The position numbers and the translations under genes are program-made. A stretch of 64,000 nt of DNA from NCBI RefSeq assembly GCF_009823805.1, contig NZ_WUEK01000013.1:1-64000 (forward strand), read 5' to 3'. This stretch comes from Nocardioides flavescens. GTDB taxonomy: Bacteria; Actinomycetota; Actinomycetes; Propionibacteriales; Nocardioidaceae. The notes below the pieces were generated by a model. The model worked only from the letters and a program-made list of their open reading frames with translations, was not told the DNA's origin and made no database searches. Below are positions 1-10,063 of this stretch, piece by piece (the first letter of the stretch is position 1; each line of letters starts with the position of its first letter).

Positions 1-54
1 CAGAGACCTCTACCGACACCTGCAACACCCAGCCCTTGACCAGACATAGGAGCG

Positions 55-84
55 TCAGGACTTCGTCCTCACCTCAACCACCGG
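55..84. repeat. degenerate copy of the hairpin-core intergenic repeat
   Basis: The stretch holds the hairpin core AGGACTTCGTCCT followed by ACCTCAACCACC, the reverse form of the repeat seen intact at 50401, 46790 and 59204. The TTTCGAGAC arm is missing here, so this is a decayed or partial copy. It lies just beyond the stop codon of the alpha-galactosidase gene, the same 3'-end position taken by the other copies. Confidence 0.6.
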
Positions 85-89
85 TGCGG

Positions 90-2261
90 CTAGCGCGCCG
101 TCACGTGCAGCACCCGCGCCGCCTCGGGGGCCATGGCGGGGAAGCCGACGCCGAGCTCGGCGAGAGCGGCCCCGCCGAGGACGACCCCGTCGCCGTCGAG
201 CCAGGTGGTGCCCATCGAGGCCCGGTGGCCGGGGCCGGCGGGGGTGCGGTCGACGACGTCGTACGACGCGCCGCGGTCGAGCCCGGGGAGGCGGACGGGG
301 CCGACGGACTGGGTGACGGGGGTGTCGACGGTCGCCACGACGTACCACCCCTCGCGGCGGTCGGCGGAGACGACGCCGCTGACCACGACCGCGGGGTCGT
401 GGTGGTCGCCGCGCACGAGCGTGCCGTCGAGCAGGAGCGGGCGCAGCTCGCGGTGCAGCGCGACCCAGGCGGCGACCTCGTCGCGCTCGGCGTCGGTGAG
501 GGTGCGCAGGTCCCACTCGATGCCGAAGTGGCCGAGCAGCGCGGTGGCGGCACGGAAGCCGGTCGGCAGCGTGCGCCCGGTCGTGTGCGCCACCGGCCCG
601 CCGAGGTGGGCGCCGAGCATCTCCGGCGGCACCAGGAGCGAGGTCCAGCGGTTGATGCGCTGCCGCTCGACGGCGTCGATCGTGTCGCTCGGCCAGACCC
701 GGTCGGTGCGGGTGAGCACCCCGAGGTCGATCCGGCCGCCGCCGGAGGCGCACGACTCGATCTCGAGACCCGGTGAGTGCTCGCGCAGCTCGTCGAGCAG
801 CCGGTAGAAGGCCAGCGTCTGGCCGTGCACGGCCGGCCGGCCACCGTGGGAGACGTCGACGAGGTCGCGGTTGTGGTCCCACTTGAGGAAGGCGATGTCG
901 TACTCGTCGAGCAGCGCGACGAGCGCGTCGCGCACGTGGGCGTAGGCGTCGGGGTGCTGGAGGTCGAGCACCTGCTGGTGGCGCCACGGGTCGGGCAGCG
1001 CCTCGCGCCCGCGCAGCACCCAGTCGGGGTGGGCGCGCACGAGGTCGGAGTCCTCGTTGACCATCTCCGGCTCGACCCACAGCCCGAAGTCCATGCCCAG
1101 GGCGTGGACCCGGGCGATGAGCGGGTGCAGCCCGTCGGGCCAGACGTCGGCGTCGACCTGCCAGTCGCCGAGCCCCGCGTGGTCGGTGCGGCGACCGGTG
1201 AACCACCCGTCGTCGAGCACGAACCGCTCGACCCCGACGGCCGCGGCCGCCTCGGCCAGGGAGCTCAGCGTCGGCAGGTCGTGCTGCATGTAGACCGCCT
1301 CCCAGGTGTTGACCACCACCGGGCGAGTACGCCGGGTGCGCGGGGAGTGCCGGCGCAGCCAGCCGTGCAGCCGCGCCGAGGCGGCGTCGAGCCCGGTGGG
1401 CGAGAAGCTGCCGACCAGCCACGGTCCGGCGTACGACGCACCGGGGTCGAGCACGACCTCGCCGGGGCCGAGGAGCTCGCCGCCGCCGAGCAGGCACTCG
1501 CCCTCGGGGGTGCGCTCGGCGTAGGCCTGGTGGTCGCCGCTCCACGCGACGTGCGTGGCCCACACCTCGCCTTGGCCGAACCCGAAGCCGGGGGTGCCGG
1601 CGGCCAGCAGCAGCGTGGCGTCGTGGCCGGTGCGGCCGTGGCGGCCCTCGCGCAGGTGGGTGCCCGCGGTCCAGGACCGGCGCACGGGGGTGCGCTCGCG
1701 GCACCAGCGCCCCGTCATGTCGAGCAGCTCGCTCGCGCGCCCCGGCACGGGCAGCGCGGTGCGCACGGCGGCGAGGACCAGCGGCGAGTCGCCGGTGTTG
1801 GTGACCGAGGTGCGCATCCGCACGAGGCCCTCGCGGGTGAGCTGCAGCTCGACGCGCACGCCCCAGCCCGCCTCGTCGTCGCTCGAGGTGAGCGTGACGA
1901 GCGCATCGGTGTCGGGCTCGCCCGAGTCGTCGACGTCCCACGCCCACGACCGCAGCCGCGGCGCCCAGGCGGACCCGCCCGCGGGCCGGAACCCCTCGAG
2001 GCCGGGCAGGCCGGTGAAGCCGGTGACGTTCTCGCCGACGACCCCACGCTGGCGCGGCGCGTCGAGGGCCGAGTGCGACGTGCCGGGCACCAGCGCGGCC
2101 GCCGCGCCGTCGAGGGCGGCGGGGTCGAGCTCGCCGAGCGCGGCGCCCCAGTGGAGCACGACGGGCACACCCGACAGCGAGGGCGTGAGCAGGATGCTCA
2201 CGCCCTCGCGGGTCAGGTGGACGACGGGGTCGGTGGTCGCGCCGGCGACGGGGTCGTTCAC
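90..2261 (-). CDS. alpha-galactosidase, glycoside hydrolase family 36
   Basis: This predicted cytoplasmic enzyme of 723 residues hydrolyses terminal alpha-1,6-galactose from melibiose- or raffinose-type sugars. GH36 landmarks are visible: NTWEAVY and VLDDGWF at the start of the TIM barrel, FLKWDHNRD with the nucleophile Asp at about residue 462, and SCASGGGRIDLG with the acid/base Asp at about residue 512. Length fits bacterial GH36 (about 700-750). The open frame continues upstream into a mobile element, so the GTG at 2261 is preferred; it lies just after the element's target duplication, and no clear Shine-Dalgarno is visible. It lies downstream of a sugar ABC transporter on the same strand, so imported alpha-galactosides are the likely substrate. 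No signal peptide is seen. Confidence 0.93.
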   Translation of the reverse strand: MNDPVAGATTDPVVHLTREGVSILLTPSLSGVPVVLHWGAALGELDPAALDGAAAALVPGTSHSALDAPRQRGVVGENVTGFTGLPGLEGFRPAGGSAWAPRLRSWAWDVDDSGEPDTDALVTLTSSDDEAGWGVRVELQLTREGLVRMRTSVTNTGDSPLVLAAVRTALPVPGRASELLDMTGRWCRERTPVRRSWTAGTHLREGRHGRTGHDATLLLAAGTPGFGFGQGEVWATHVAWSGDHQAYAERTPEGECLLGGGELLGPGEVVLDPGASYAGPWLVGSFSPTGLDAASARLHGWLRRHSPRTRRTRPVVVNTWEAVYMQHDLPTLSSLAEAAAAVGVERFVLDDGWFTGRRTDHAGLGDWQVDADVWPDGLHPLIARVHALGMDFGLWVEPEMVNEDSDLVRAHPDWVLRGREALPDPWRHQQVLDLQHPDAYAHVRDALVALLDEYDIAFLKWDHNRDLVDVSHGGRPAVHGQTLAFYRLLDELREHSPGLEIESCASGGGRIDLGVLTRTDRVWPSDTIDAVERQRINRWTSLLVPPEMLGAHLGGPVAHTTGRTLPTGFRAATALLGHFGIEWDLRTLTDAERDEVAAWVALHRELRPLLLDGTLVRGDHHDPAVVVSGVVSADRREGWYVVATVDTPVTQSVGPVRLPGLDRGASYDVVDRTPAGPGHRASMGTTWLDGDGVVLGGAALAELGVGFPAMAPEAARVLHVTAR

Positions 2262-2278
2262 CCGGTGGATTCTGCTAG

Positions 2279-2440
2279 GAGACTGCTGATCAATGGCAAG
2301 GGGCGGCGTCAGCCCCGCCCCAGCACGCACCCGAGCGGCTTCTCCTCAGTCGCCGTGCCTCCGGCACGGCTCCCTCGTCGGCACCACTCGTGCACGCACC
2401 GCGACGACGCTGACATCCACCCCCATTGACCAACAGCCTC
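2279..2440. mobile_element. 162-bp MITE, copy 1, flanked by CTAG target duplication
   Basis: This non-coding element starts GAGACTGCTGATCAATGG and ends with the inverted form of GAGGCTGTTGGTCAATGG (15 of 18 match). It is flanked by direct CTAG repeats at 2275-2278 and 2441-2444. The interior has the hairpin GCCGTGCC-TCC-GGCACGGC. A second 162-bp copy in opposite orientation lies at 18164-18325, with most internal positions identical. A 4-bp YTAR duplication is typical of the IS5 family, so mobilisation by an IS5-type transposase is inferred; no transposase is in the window. The right-hand CTAG contains the stop codon of the upstream permease gene, which therefore stayed intact. Confidence 0.85.
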
Positions 2441-3364
2441 CTAGCCCTTCACGGCCCCCGAGGTCAGGCCCCGGACGAAGAAGCGCTGGAGGGTGAAGAA
2501 GACGATCATCGGGATCACCATCGAGATGAACGCCCCGGCGGGCAGGAACTCCGTGCCCTGACCCTGGGCGCCCAGCAGCCCCTGCAGCTTGACGATGACG
2601 GTGGCGTTGTCGGTGGTGAGGAACAGCTTGGCGATCAGGAGGTCGTTCCACACCCACAGGAACTGCAGGATCGCGAACGCCGCGATGACCGGCACCGACA
2701 TCGGCACGATGAGCCGCCAGAACGTCTGGAAGTGGGTGGCCCCGTCGATCTTGGCCGACTCGATGACCGTCTTCGGCAGCGTCGCCATGTAGTTGCGCAG
2801 CGTGTAGATGGCCAGCGGCATGCCGAAGCCGGTGTGCAGGATCCACACGCCGATGAACTGCCCGGAGATGCCGAGCCCGTTGGGACCGAACAGGTTGAGC
2901 AGCGGCTGGAAGGCCACCTGGATCGGCACCACCATCACCGCGACGATCGCGATGAACAGCACGTCCTTGCCGCGGAAGTCCATGAACGAGAAGGCGTACG
3001 CCGCGAACGCGGCGAACATGATCGGGATGATCGTGGCCGGGACCGCGACGATCACGCTGTTGAGCAGCGAGGTGCCGATGTCGGCGCTGCCGAAGACCCC
3101 GCGGTAGTTGTCGAAGGTCCAGCCGCCGTTCCACAGCGCCGTCCACCAGCCGGTCTCGGCCTGGGCGTCGCGGTCGCGCAGCGAGGTGACGAGCAGACCG
3201 ACGGTCGGCAGCGTCCACAGCACGCACAGGACGACCATGGTGATGATCGAGGTGGTGCTGCGCGGACGGCCGTCGGCCATGATGCCGCGCGTGCGCACCC
3301 GGCGCGGCTCGGTGCGCGAGGCCTCGGCGACCTCGCTGGGCGTCTTGGTGACGTCGACGGTCAT
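2441..3364 (-). CDS. sugar ABC transporter permease, MalG/CUT1 type
   Basis: This inner-membrane permease of 307 residues forms half of the translocation channel of a CUT1 carbohydrate importer. About six hydrophobic segments are visible, starting with the TM segment near residue 45. The EAA loop that docks the ATPase is ESAKIDGATHFQTFWRLIVP. The ATG start overlaps the stop of the preceding permease gene (ATGA), which supports translational coupling. The stop codon TAG sits inside the CTAG target duplication of the MITE. No ATPase gene is nearby; CUT1 systems commonly borrow a shared MsmK/MsiK-type ATPase encoded elsewhere, which is inferred here. Confidence 0.93.
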   Translation of the reverse strand: MTVDVTKTPSEVAEASRTEPRRVRTRGIMADGRPRSTTSIITMVVLCVLWTLPTVGLLVTSLRDRDAQAETGWWTALWNGGWTFDNYRGVFGSADIGTSLLNSVIVAVPATIIPIMFAAFAAYAFSFMDFRGKDVLFIAIVAVMVVPIQVAFQPLLNLFGPNGLGISGQFIGVWILHTGFGMPLAIYTLRNYMATLPKTVIESAKIDGATHFQTFWRLIVPMSVPVIAAFAILQFLWVWNDLLIAKLFLTTDNATVIVKLQGLLGAQGQGTEFLPAGAFISMVIPMIVFFTLQRFFVRGLTSGAVKG

Positions 3365-4533
3365 CGACCCAGCTCCTCTCGGCGGAAGTGGCGGACCTGG
3401 TAGATCAGGACCGGCGTGACCGCGAGCAGCAGGATCACGACGATGGCGGAGGCCTGCCCGGACTGGCTGTCGCGGAACAGCTTGGCGAAGAACAGGTTGG
3501 CGATCACCTGGGTCTTGTCGCGACCGTCGGTGAGCACGTAGACGATGTCGAAGACCTTGAGGACCAGGATCACGACGGTGATGAAGACCGTGATGATCGT
3601 GCCCTTGATCTGCGGGATCACGACCCGGAAGAAGATCTGCAGCTCCGAGGCGCCGTCGATGCGCGCGGCCTCGAGGGTGTCCTCGGGGACTCCCTTGATG
3701 GCCGAGCTGAGCAAGATCATCGCGAAGCCGACCTGCAGCCACACCAAGATGACCATCATCAGCAGCGAGTTGAGCCGCAGGCCGGAGTTCTGCAGCCAGC
3801 TCTGCGGCTCCCCGCCGACCGCGCGCCACACGGCGTTGAGCAGGCCGGTGGCGTCCTCGTTGGCCGGGTCGTACTGGTAGACGAGCAGCCAGATCGTCGA
3901 GGCACCGACGAACGAGATCGCCATCGGCAGGAAGATGACGCTCTTGGAGACCTTCTCGCCACGGGTGGAGAGCTTGTCGGCGAGCACGGCGATGATCACG
4001 CCGAAGAACACCGTCACGGCCGGCACGATGATCAGCCACAGCACGTTGTTGAGGATCGCGGAGCGGAACTCCTGCGAGCCGAGCACCGTGCGGTAGTTCT
4101 CCAGCCCGACGTACGCCGTCGCGTCGGAGTTGGCGAAGGAGTAGTTGATCGTCTGGATGGTCGGGTAGAGCAGCATCAGCGCGATCAGCGCGTAGCCCGG
4201 TGCGAGGAACGCGTAGGGCATCAGCCCCCGGGAGATCCGGCCCGGCAGCCCCTCGACGAAGGTGTTGAGGAAGTAGAAGAAGAAGTACGCGCCACCCACC
4301 CCCACGACCAGCGCCAGCAGGCCGATGAGCACCTTGCTGTTGGCGAACCAGCCGGGGTAGTAGGCGAAGGCCAGCGAGGCGTTGGCGACGAACCAGCCGA
4401 CCACCACCATGCCCACCAGGCCGAGGAGGATCTTGGCCGGGACGGCGGCCTCGGTCTCGCGGGCGCCGATGCCCGGGCCCACTGGCTCCGGCTCGGTCCC
4501 GGTCAGCTCCGGGTCCTGCGTGCGGGCGCTCAC
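3361..4533 (-). CDS. sugar ABC transporter permease, MalF/CUT1 type
   Basis: This inner-membrane permease of 390 residues is the partner of the MalG-type protein encoded immediately downstream. It has an N-terminal extension with extra hydrophobic segments (residues about 30-110) before the conserved six-segment core, as MalF proteins often do. The EAA loop EAARIDGASELQIFFRVVIP is present. The GTG start overlaps the stop of the binding-protein gene (GTGA) and its own stop overlaps the next start (ATGA), so the three transporter genes form a tight operon. Confidence 0.92.
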   Translation of the reverse strand: MSARTQDPELTGTEPEPVGPGIGARETEAAVPAKILLGLVGMVVVGWFVANASLAFAYYPGWFANSKVLIGLLALVVGVGGAYFFFYFLNTFVEGLPGRISRGLMPYAFLAPGYALIALMLLYPTIQTINYSFANSDATAYVGLENYRTVLGSQEFRSAILNNVLWLIIVPAVTVFFGVIIAVLADKLSTRGEKVSKSVIFLPMAISFVGASTIWLLVYQYDPANEDATGLLNAVWRAVGGEPQSWLQNSGLRLNSLLMMVILVWLQVGFAMILLSSAIKGVPEDTLEAARIDGASELQIFFRVVIPQIKGTIITVFITVVILVLKVFDIVYVLTDGRDKTQVIANLFFAKLFRDSQSGQASAIVVILLLAVTPVLIYQVRHFRREELGR

Positions 4534-5912
4534 TGCGGCCAGCTCGCTTCGATCGCGTCGGTGGTCTCCTGCGACGACTGCCCCTGGATCCAGTTGACCA
4601 TCCCGGTCCAGAACGTCCCGGAGCCGACCTCCTTCGGCATCACGTCGGAGCCGTCGAAGACGACCTCGGAGGCGCTGGTGGCGGCCTCGGCGATGTCCTT
4701 GGTGGTCTGGTTGGGGTAGTTCGAGGCGTCGAACGTGCGGTGCGGCGAGAGCCAGCCACCGGCCTGCGCCCACTCGGCGCCGAACTGGTCGGAGGTCAGG
4801 AACTGCATGACCTTGATCGCGTCCTCGTCGTTGCCGTTGAACAGCGCGGCGAGGTCACCGCCACCGAGGATCGGCGGCGCCTCGGCGGACTCCTCGGCGG
4901 CGGGGAACGGGAAGACCCCCACCTCGTTGTCGAGGTCGGCCTGGATCGCGGCGGGCAGGAACGAGATCTCGAAGGAGCCCTGGCGCTCGAGCATGCACTC
5001 GGCGGGCTGGCGGAACGCCGGCACCATCGACTCGGCGACCTGGGTGTTGATCACGGTCTGCACGCCGCCGTAGACCTCGCCCTGGGTCTTGGCGATCGCT
5101 CCGAAGTCGTCGAAGGCCTTGGTGATCTGCGGGTCGTTGAACGGGATCTGGTGCGAGGTCCACTCGTTGTAGACGTCGGGGCCGTAGAGCGAGAGGACGT
5201 ACTGCTCGATCCAGTCGGTGCCGACCCAGCCGGTCGCCTGGTCGGCGTTCCAGGCCATGCACCACGGCGTGATGCCGGTCTGCTTGATCTGGGCGGAGAG
5301 CGCGGTGAGCTCCTCCAGCGTCTTCGGCACCTGGTAGCCGGCGGCGTCCCAGGCCTTCTTCGGGTACCAGACCAGGCTCTTGTTGGCCAGGCGCATCGGG
5401 GCGCCGTAGATGCGGCCGGCGCCGGTCACGGCGTTGTCGCCCGTCGGGTCGCCGGTGAGTCGCGCGGAGTCGAGCAGGCCGGGGACCAGCGTCTTCTCGA
5501 GCGACCCCACGTCGAGGAACGTGTCGATCGGCTGCACGTCGCCCGAGCGCGCGAGCTCGAGGAGGCCGCCGGGCTGGGGGAAGAACGCGATGTCGGGGGC
5601 GTCGCCGGCGGCGACGCGGGTCTTGATCGTGGTCGTGAAGTCGGTGTCGCTGGTGTACTCGATCTGGATGCCGGTCTGCTCCTCGAACGGCGCGAGCGCC
5701 TTCTCGAAGTTGGCCTGCTCGTCACCGCCGTACGCGCCGAGGATGGTGACCTTCTTGTCACCGTCGGTGGAGGCGTTGTCGGCGAGCTGGCCGGCCCCGC
5801 CGCCTGCTCCCCCGCCGCCGGCGTCGGGGTCCTGCAGGCAGCCCGAGAGGGCCACGGCGCTCAGCGCCACCACCCCGATCGTCGCGAGCCGCCGCCTGGT
5901 CCTGGCACCCAT
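4530..5912 (-). CDS. extracellular sugar-binding lipoprotein of an ABC transporter
   Basis: A solute-binding lipoprotein of 460 residues, expected to be tethered outside the cell membrane and to deliver oligosaccharide to the two permeases. The N-terminus has an Arg-rich start (MGARTRRR), a hydrophobic stretch and the lipobox LSGC with the lipidated Cys at residue 25, followed by a Gly-rich linker. ATG at 5912 is chosen because GGGAG lies at the right distance and the signal peptide starts there; the frame is open further upstream without signal-like sequence. The size and C-terminal WIQGQ...EAS pattern fit CUT1 binding proteins. It is the first gene of the operon and faces the LacI gene across the operators. 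Confidence 0.93.
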   Translation of the reverse strand: MGARTRRRLATIGVVALSAVALSGCLQDPDAGGGGAGGGAGQLADNASTDGDKKVTILGAYGGDEQANFEKALAPFEEQTGIQIEYTSDTDFTTTIKTRVAAGDAPDIAFFPQPGGLLELARSGDVQPIDTFLDVGSLEKTLVPGLLDSARLTGDPTGDNAVTGAGRIYGAPMRLANKSLVWYPKKAWDAAGYQVPKTLEELTALSAQIKQTGITPWCMAWNADQATGWVGTDWIEQYVLSLYGPDVYNEWTSHQIPFNDPQITKAFDDFGAIAKTQGEVYGGVQTVINTQVAESMVPAFRQPAECMLERQGSFEISFLPAAIQADLDNEVGVFPFPAAEESAEAPPILGGGDLAALFNGNDEDAIKVMQFLTSDQFGAEWAQAGGWLSPHRTFDASNYPNQTTKDIAEAATSASEVVFDGSDVMPKEVGSGTFWTGMVNWIQGQSSQETTDAIEASWPQ

Positions 5913-6065
5913 CTGATCTCCCTCACCGTGGTGGCGGTCCGCCCGGGCGGGCCGCACTGTCGACTGCTGCGTGACTGCGGTCACAGAGTTGTACCCCTGT
6001 CTAACTGCGGACCACGCGTTTGTACAGGACCGGCGCGGGGCCGTTCCGCGATCGTGACGAACCAT

Positions 6066-6077
6066 GAAAACGTTTGC
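6066..6077. promoter_or_regulatory. LacI-family operator, imperfect half-matching site
   Basis: GAAAACGTTTGC matches the LacI/GalR-family consensus with the central CG and differs at one base pair from the perfect site 64 bp away. It lies between the transporter operon and the LacI gene. Two sites about six helical turns apart could allow looping, which is inference. Confidence 0.75.
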
Positions 6078-6129
6078 ATGGGCCACTGTCAGGGTGGTCC
6101 AGATCACATCGCGTCGTCAAGGGCCGGTG

Positions 6130-6141
6130 GCAAACGTTTGC
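6130..6141. promoter_or_regulatory. LacI-family operator, perfect palindrome
   Basis: GCAAACGTTTGC is a perfect 12-bp palindrome with the central CG step typical of LacI/CcpA-family operators. It is 23 bp upstream of the chosen GTG of the LacI gene, so the regulator probably represses its own gene and, together with the second site, the divergent transporter operon. Confidence 0.85.
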
Positions 6142-6163
6142 AGGACCGGTAGGGTGCCTTGAC

Positions 6164-7213
6164 GTGGACGGGGGTGCACCAGAGCCGGGGGCGGTCAACC
6201 CCTCTGTGAACCCCTCGGTGAACATGGCTGATGTCGCTCGCCTGGCCGGGGTCTCCATCGCCACGGTCTCGCGCGCTCTGCGCGACGTGCCGGGCGTCAG
6301 CCAGCCGACCCGCGACCGCGTGCGCGACATCGCCCGCGAGCTCTCCTACGTCATCTCCCCCGAGGCCTCAGCGCTGTCGCGCGGCCACACCGGACGGGTC
6401 GCCGTCGTCGTCCCCCGGCTCGAGGCGTGGTTCTACGGCGCGATGCTGGGCGCGATGGCGCCAGTGCTGCGCGCGGCCGACCTCGACATGCTCGTCTACG
6501 AGACCGAGGGCGAGCAGGAGCGCACGCGCTTCCTGCGCGAGCTGCCGGCGCGGCGCAAGGCCGACGCCGTGCTGCTCACGGCGCTGCCGCTCTCGCAGAC
6601 CGAGGTCGCACGCCTCGACCTGATGGGTGCCCACGTCGTGGTCGCCGGCGGCACCGTGCGCGACTTCCCCCACGTCGCCGTCGACGACCTGGCCGCCGGC
6701 CGGACTGCCGTACGCCACCTGCTGGACCTCGGCCACCGCCGCGTGGCGATGCTGCGCACCAACGACACCGACGGGGCCGTGTGGTCCGCCGACGTCCAGC
6801 GCACCGAGGCCTGGCGCACCACCCTGCGCGACGCGGGCCTCGACGCCTCCGACGAGCTGCTCGCCTCGGAGTCGTACGGCGTCGACGCGGGCGCGCGCGG
6901 ACTCGCCCGGCTGCTCGCCCTGCCCGAGCCGCCGACCGCGGTCTTCGCCTACTCCGACGAGCTGGCCTTCTCCGCGATCGCCCACGCCCGCCGGGTCGGG
7001 CTGCGGGTGCCGGAGGACCTCTCGGTCATCGGCGTCGACGGCCACCCGCTGGGCGAGACCCTGGGCACGACGACCGTCGACCAGCACGTCACCGACCAGG
7101 GGCGCCTCGCCGCCGAGCTCGTGGTCGGCCTCCTCGCTGGTGGGACGGTCGCCGACGTCGAGGTGCCCGCCACCCTCGTCGTCCGCGACACCACCGCTCC
7201 CCCGGCTCACTAG
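6164..7213 (+). CDS. LacI-family transcriptional repressor of the alpha-galactoside locus
   Basis: This DNA-binding repressor has about 349 residues. The helix-turn-helix MADVARLAGVSIATVSRAL begins at about residue 21 and is followed by a periplasmic-binding-protein-like effector domain ending with the typical SVIGVDGHPLG and TTVDQ motifs. GTG at 6164 is chosen because AGGG lies nine bases upstream; GTG at 6206 or ATG at 6224 are alternatives that still keep the whole HTH. It is divergent from the binding-protein operon, with two operators between them. The likely inducer is an alpha-galactoside or galactose, by context only. A large palindrome follows the stop codon. Confidence 0.92.
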   Translation: MDGGAPEPGAVNPSVNPSVNMADVARLAGVSIATVSRALRDVPGVSQPTRDRVRDIARELSYVISPEASALSRGHTGRVAVVVPRLEAWFYGAMLGAMAPVLRAADLDMLVYETEGEQERTRFLRELPARRKADAVLLTALPLSQTEVARLDLMGAHVVVAGGTVRDFPHVAVDDLAAGRTAVRHLLDLGHRRVAMLRTNDTDGAVWSADVQRTEAWRTTLRDAGLDASDELLASESYGVDAGARGLARLLALPEPPTAVFAYSDELAFSAIAHARRVGLRVPEDLSVIGVDGHPLGETLGTTTVDQHVTDQGRLAAELVVGLLAGGTVADVEVPATLVVRDTTAPPAH

Positions 7214-7221
7214 GCCCCCGA

Positions 7222-7309
7222 GGAATCCCAGCATCTGCTGGGGTCCGCAACGTTCTGGGGCGTTGCAACACCCCAGAACGTTGGCGATCCCAGCAGATGC
7301 TGGGGTTCC
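7222..7309. terminator. 88-bp nested palindrome between convergent genes
   Basis: Two 39-nt arms (7222-7260 and 7271-7309) are near-perfect inverted repeats around a 10-nt loop. Each arm itself contains the smaller palindrome CCCAGCATCTGCTGGG. The element lies between the LacI gene (+) and a DUF1707 gene (-), so a bidirectional terminator is the simplest reading. The nested symmetry would also allow a cruciform with side hairpins. No T-run follows on either strand. Confidence 0.7.
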
Positions 7310-7319
7310 GTCAGCCAGG

Positions 7320-7940
7320 TCAGCCCTGCTTGCGCTCGACGCTGACGCCGCCCCAGATGGCGACGCCGCGGACGCGGACGACGGGCGAGGAGGGGTCGAG
7401 GTCGGCGTCGACGAGGCCCGAGGGGCCGGAGTAGCCGCCCATGATGCCGACGCCCTCCATGACGACCCGGGTGCGCGGCCCGACGACGACGGTGGCGCCG
7501 CCCATGAACACGTTGATGGTGAGGGTGACCTCGTCGGCGGTGAACGTCGCGTGCCGCAGGTCGAGCTCGGCGCCGCCCATCATCGCGAAGACCGTCATCT
7601 GCCGCGGCACGGTCCAGGTCCCCGAGCGCTTCAGGCCGCTCATCACGGCGACGTGGCTCTCGCGCTCGGGGCCGTCGACCTGCGCCGGCGCCGTCCGGCC
7701 GCTCGCCTGGGTCGGCGCCTGGGTCGGCGCCTGGGTCGGGAGGTCGGCGGTGATCGGGACGAGGTCGGCGTAGGTGCGGGCGGCGTACGTCGCGGCGAGG
7801 CGCTCGTCGAGCTCGTCGAGGTCGAGACGCCCCTCGCCGGCGGCCTCGCGCAGCAGCTCGGCGACCTGGTGGCGCTCGGCGTCGGAGATCCGCAGGAGCG
7901 CGGGGTCCGGGCCCTCGCGCGGGCTCAGCTCACCCGACAT
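7320..7940 (-). CDS. DUF1707 protein with LiaF-like C-terminal domain
   Basis: A protein of 206 residues without signal peptide or clear membrane span. Residues about 15-67 match the actinobacterial DUF1707 (SHOCT-like) pattern: RISDAERHQVAELLREAAGEG then LDELDERL and AARTYADL. A short Thr-Gln-Ala-Pro repeat (about 67-78) acts as a linker. The C-terminal half (MMGGAELDLR, INVFMGG, GYSG) resembles the beta-helical domain of cell-envelope stress proteins of the LiaF/DUF2154 kind. The specific role is unknown. Its ATG overlaps an upstream ATG of the divergent fumarase frame, so both genes share one short promoter region. Confidence 0.85.
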   Translation of the reverse strand: MSGELSPREGPDPALLRISDAERHQVAELLREAAGEGRLDLDELDERLAATYAARTYADLVPITADLPTQAPTQAPTQASGRTAPAQVDGPERESHVAVMSGLKRSGTWTVPRQMTVFAMMGGAELDLRHATFTADEVTLTINVFMGGATVVVGPRTRVVMEGVGIMGGYSGPSGLVDADLDPSSPVVRVRGVAIWGGVSVERKQG

Positions 7941-7977
7941 GCCCTCAACCTACGACGGTGAGCGATACTCGTCGCTC

Positions 7978-9690
<1,713 letters not shown>

Positions 9691-9700
9691 CCGCCTCGGT

Positions 9701-9789
9701 GGTGGTCGAGGAAGGACGGAGTCCTGTCTCGAAACCACGTCATCATCGGCGGTGGTTCCAGACGGTCGCTGGCGCGACCTCCTCGACCA
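9701..9789. repeat. pair of hairpin-core repeats, head to head
   Basis: The first unit (9701-9738) reads GGTGGTCGAGGA, then a core with AGGAC/GTCCT arms, then TCTCGAAACCAC. The second (9752-9789) is inverted and has a different core, GGTCGC paired with GCGACC. The pair sits just after the class I fumarase gene, between it and a small acidic ORF on the other strand. Confidence 0.85.
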
Positions 9790-9798
9790 GCCGAAGCC

Positions 9799-10008
9799 TC
9801 AGCCGCCGGCGGTGGCGGCGTCGCTCCCGTCCTCGGGCTCACCGGTGCCGTCACCCTGGTTGGTGTTGGCGTTGGGACCGGCGGCGCCCTCGTTGCGACC
9901 GTCGTCGTCGTTGGCCGGGTCGCCGGCGATCGCCTGGCTGTCGGCGACCGGCGCCGCCGGACCCCTCAGGTTCTCGGCCTCGGACACCTGACCCTGCTCG
10001 TCACTCAT
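9799..10008 (-). CDS. small acidic, disordered hypothetical protein
   Basis: A 69-residue frame beginning MSDEQGQVSEAENL, rich in Asp, Gly, Ala, Asn and Pro, with no membrane segment and no recognisable domain. Composition suggests an intrinsically disordered protein. It is divergent from the methyltransferase gene 55 bp away and reads towards the repeat pair. The MSD(E) start is plausible, but there is no strong Shine-Dalgarno, so this could be a fortuitous frame. Confidence 0.45.
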   Translation of the reverse strand: MSDEQGQVSEAENLRGPAAPVADSQAIAGDPANDDDGRNEGAAGPNANTNQGDGTGEPEDGSDAATAGG

Positions 10009-10063
10009 GCACGTCCGGTGCCCGACGCCCGCGGGAGGCACACCCACCCGCGAAGATGGCTGG

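Noticed and set aside
55..1947. Very long open frame (630 codons) overlapping the GH36 gene in another frame
   Set aside because: Arg/Ala/Pro-rich shadow translation of a high-G+C gene; the GH36 frame has all catalytic motifs.
7939..7977. Upstream ATG start for class I fumarase
   Set aside because: In frame, but it overlaps the divergent DUF1707 start codon and adds a non-conserved N-terminus; kept only as an alternative.
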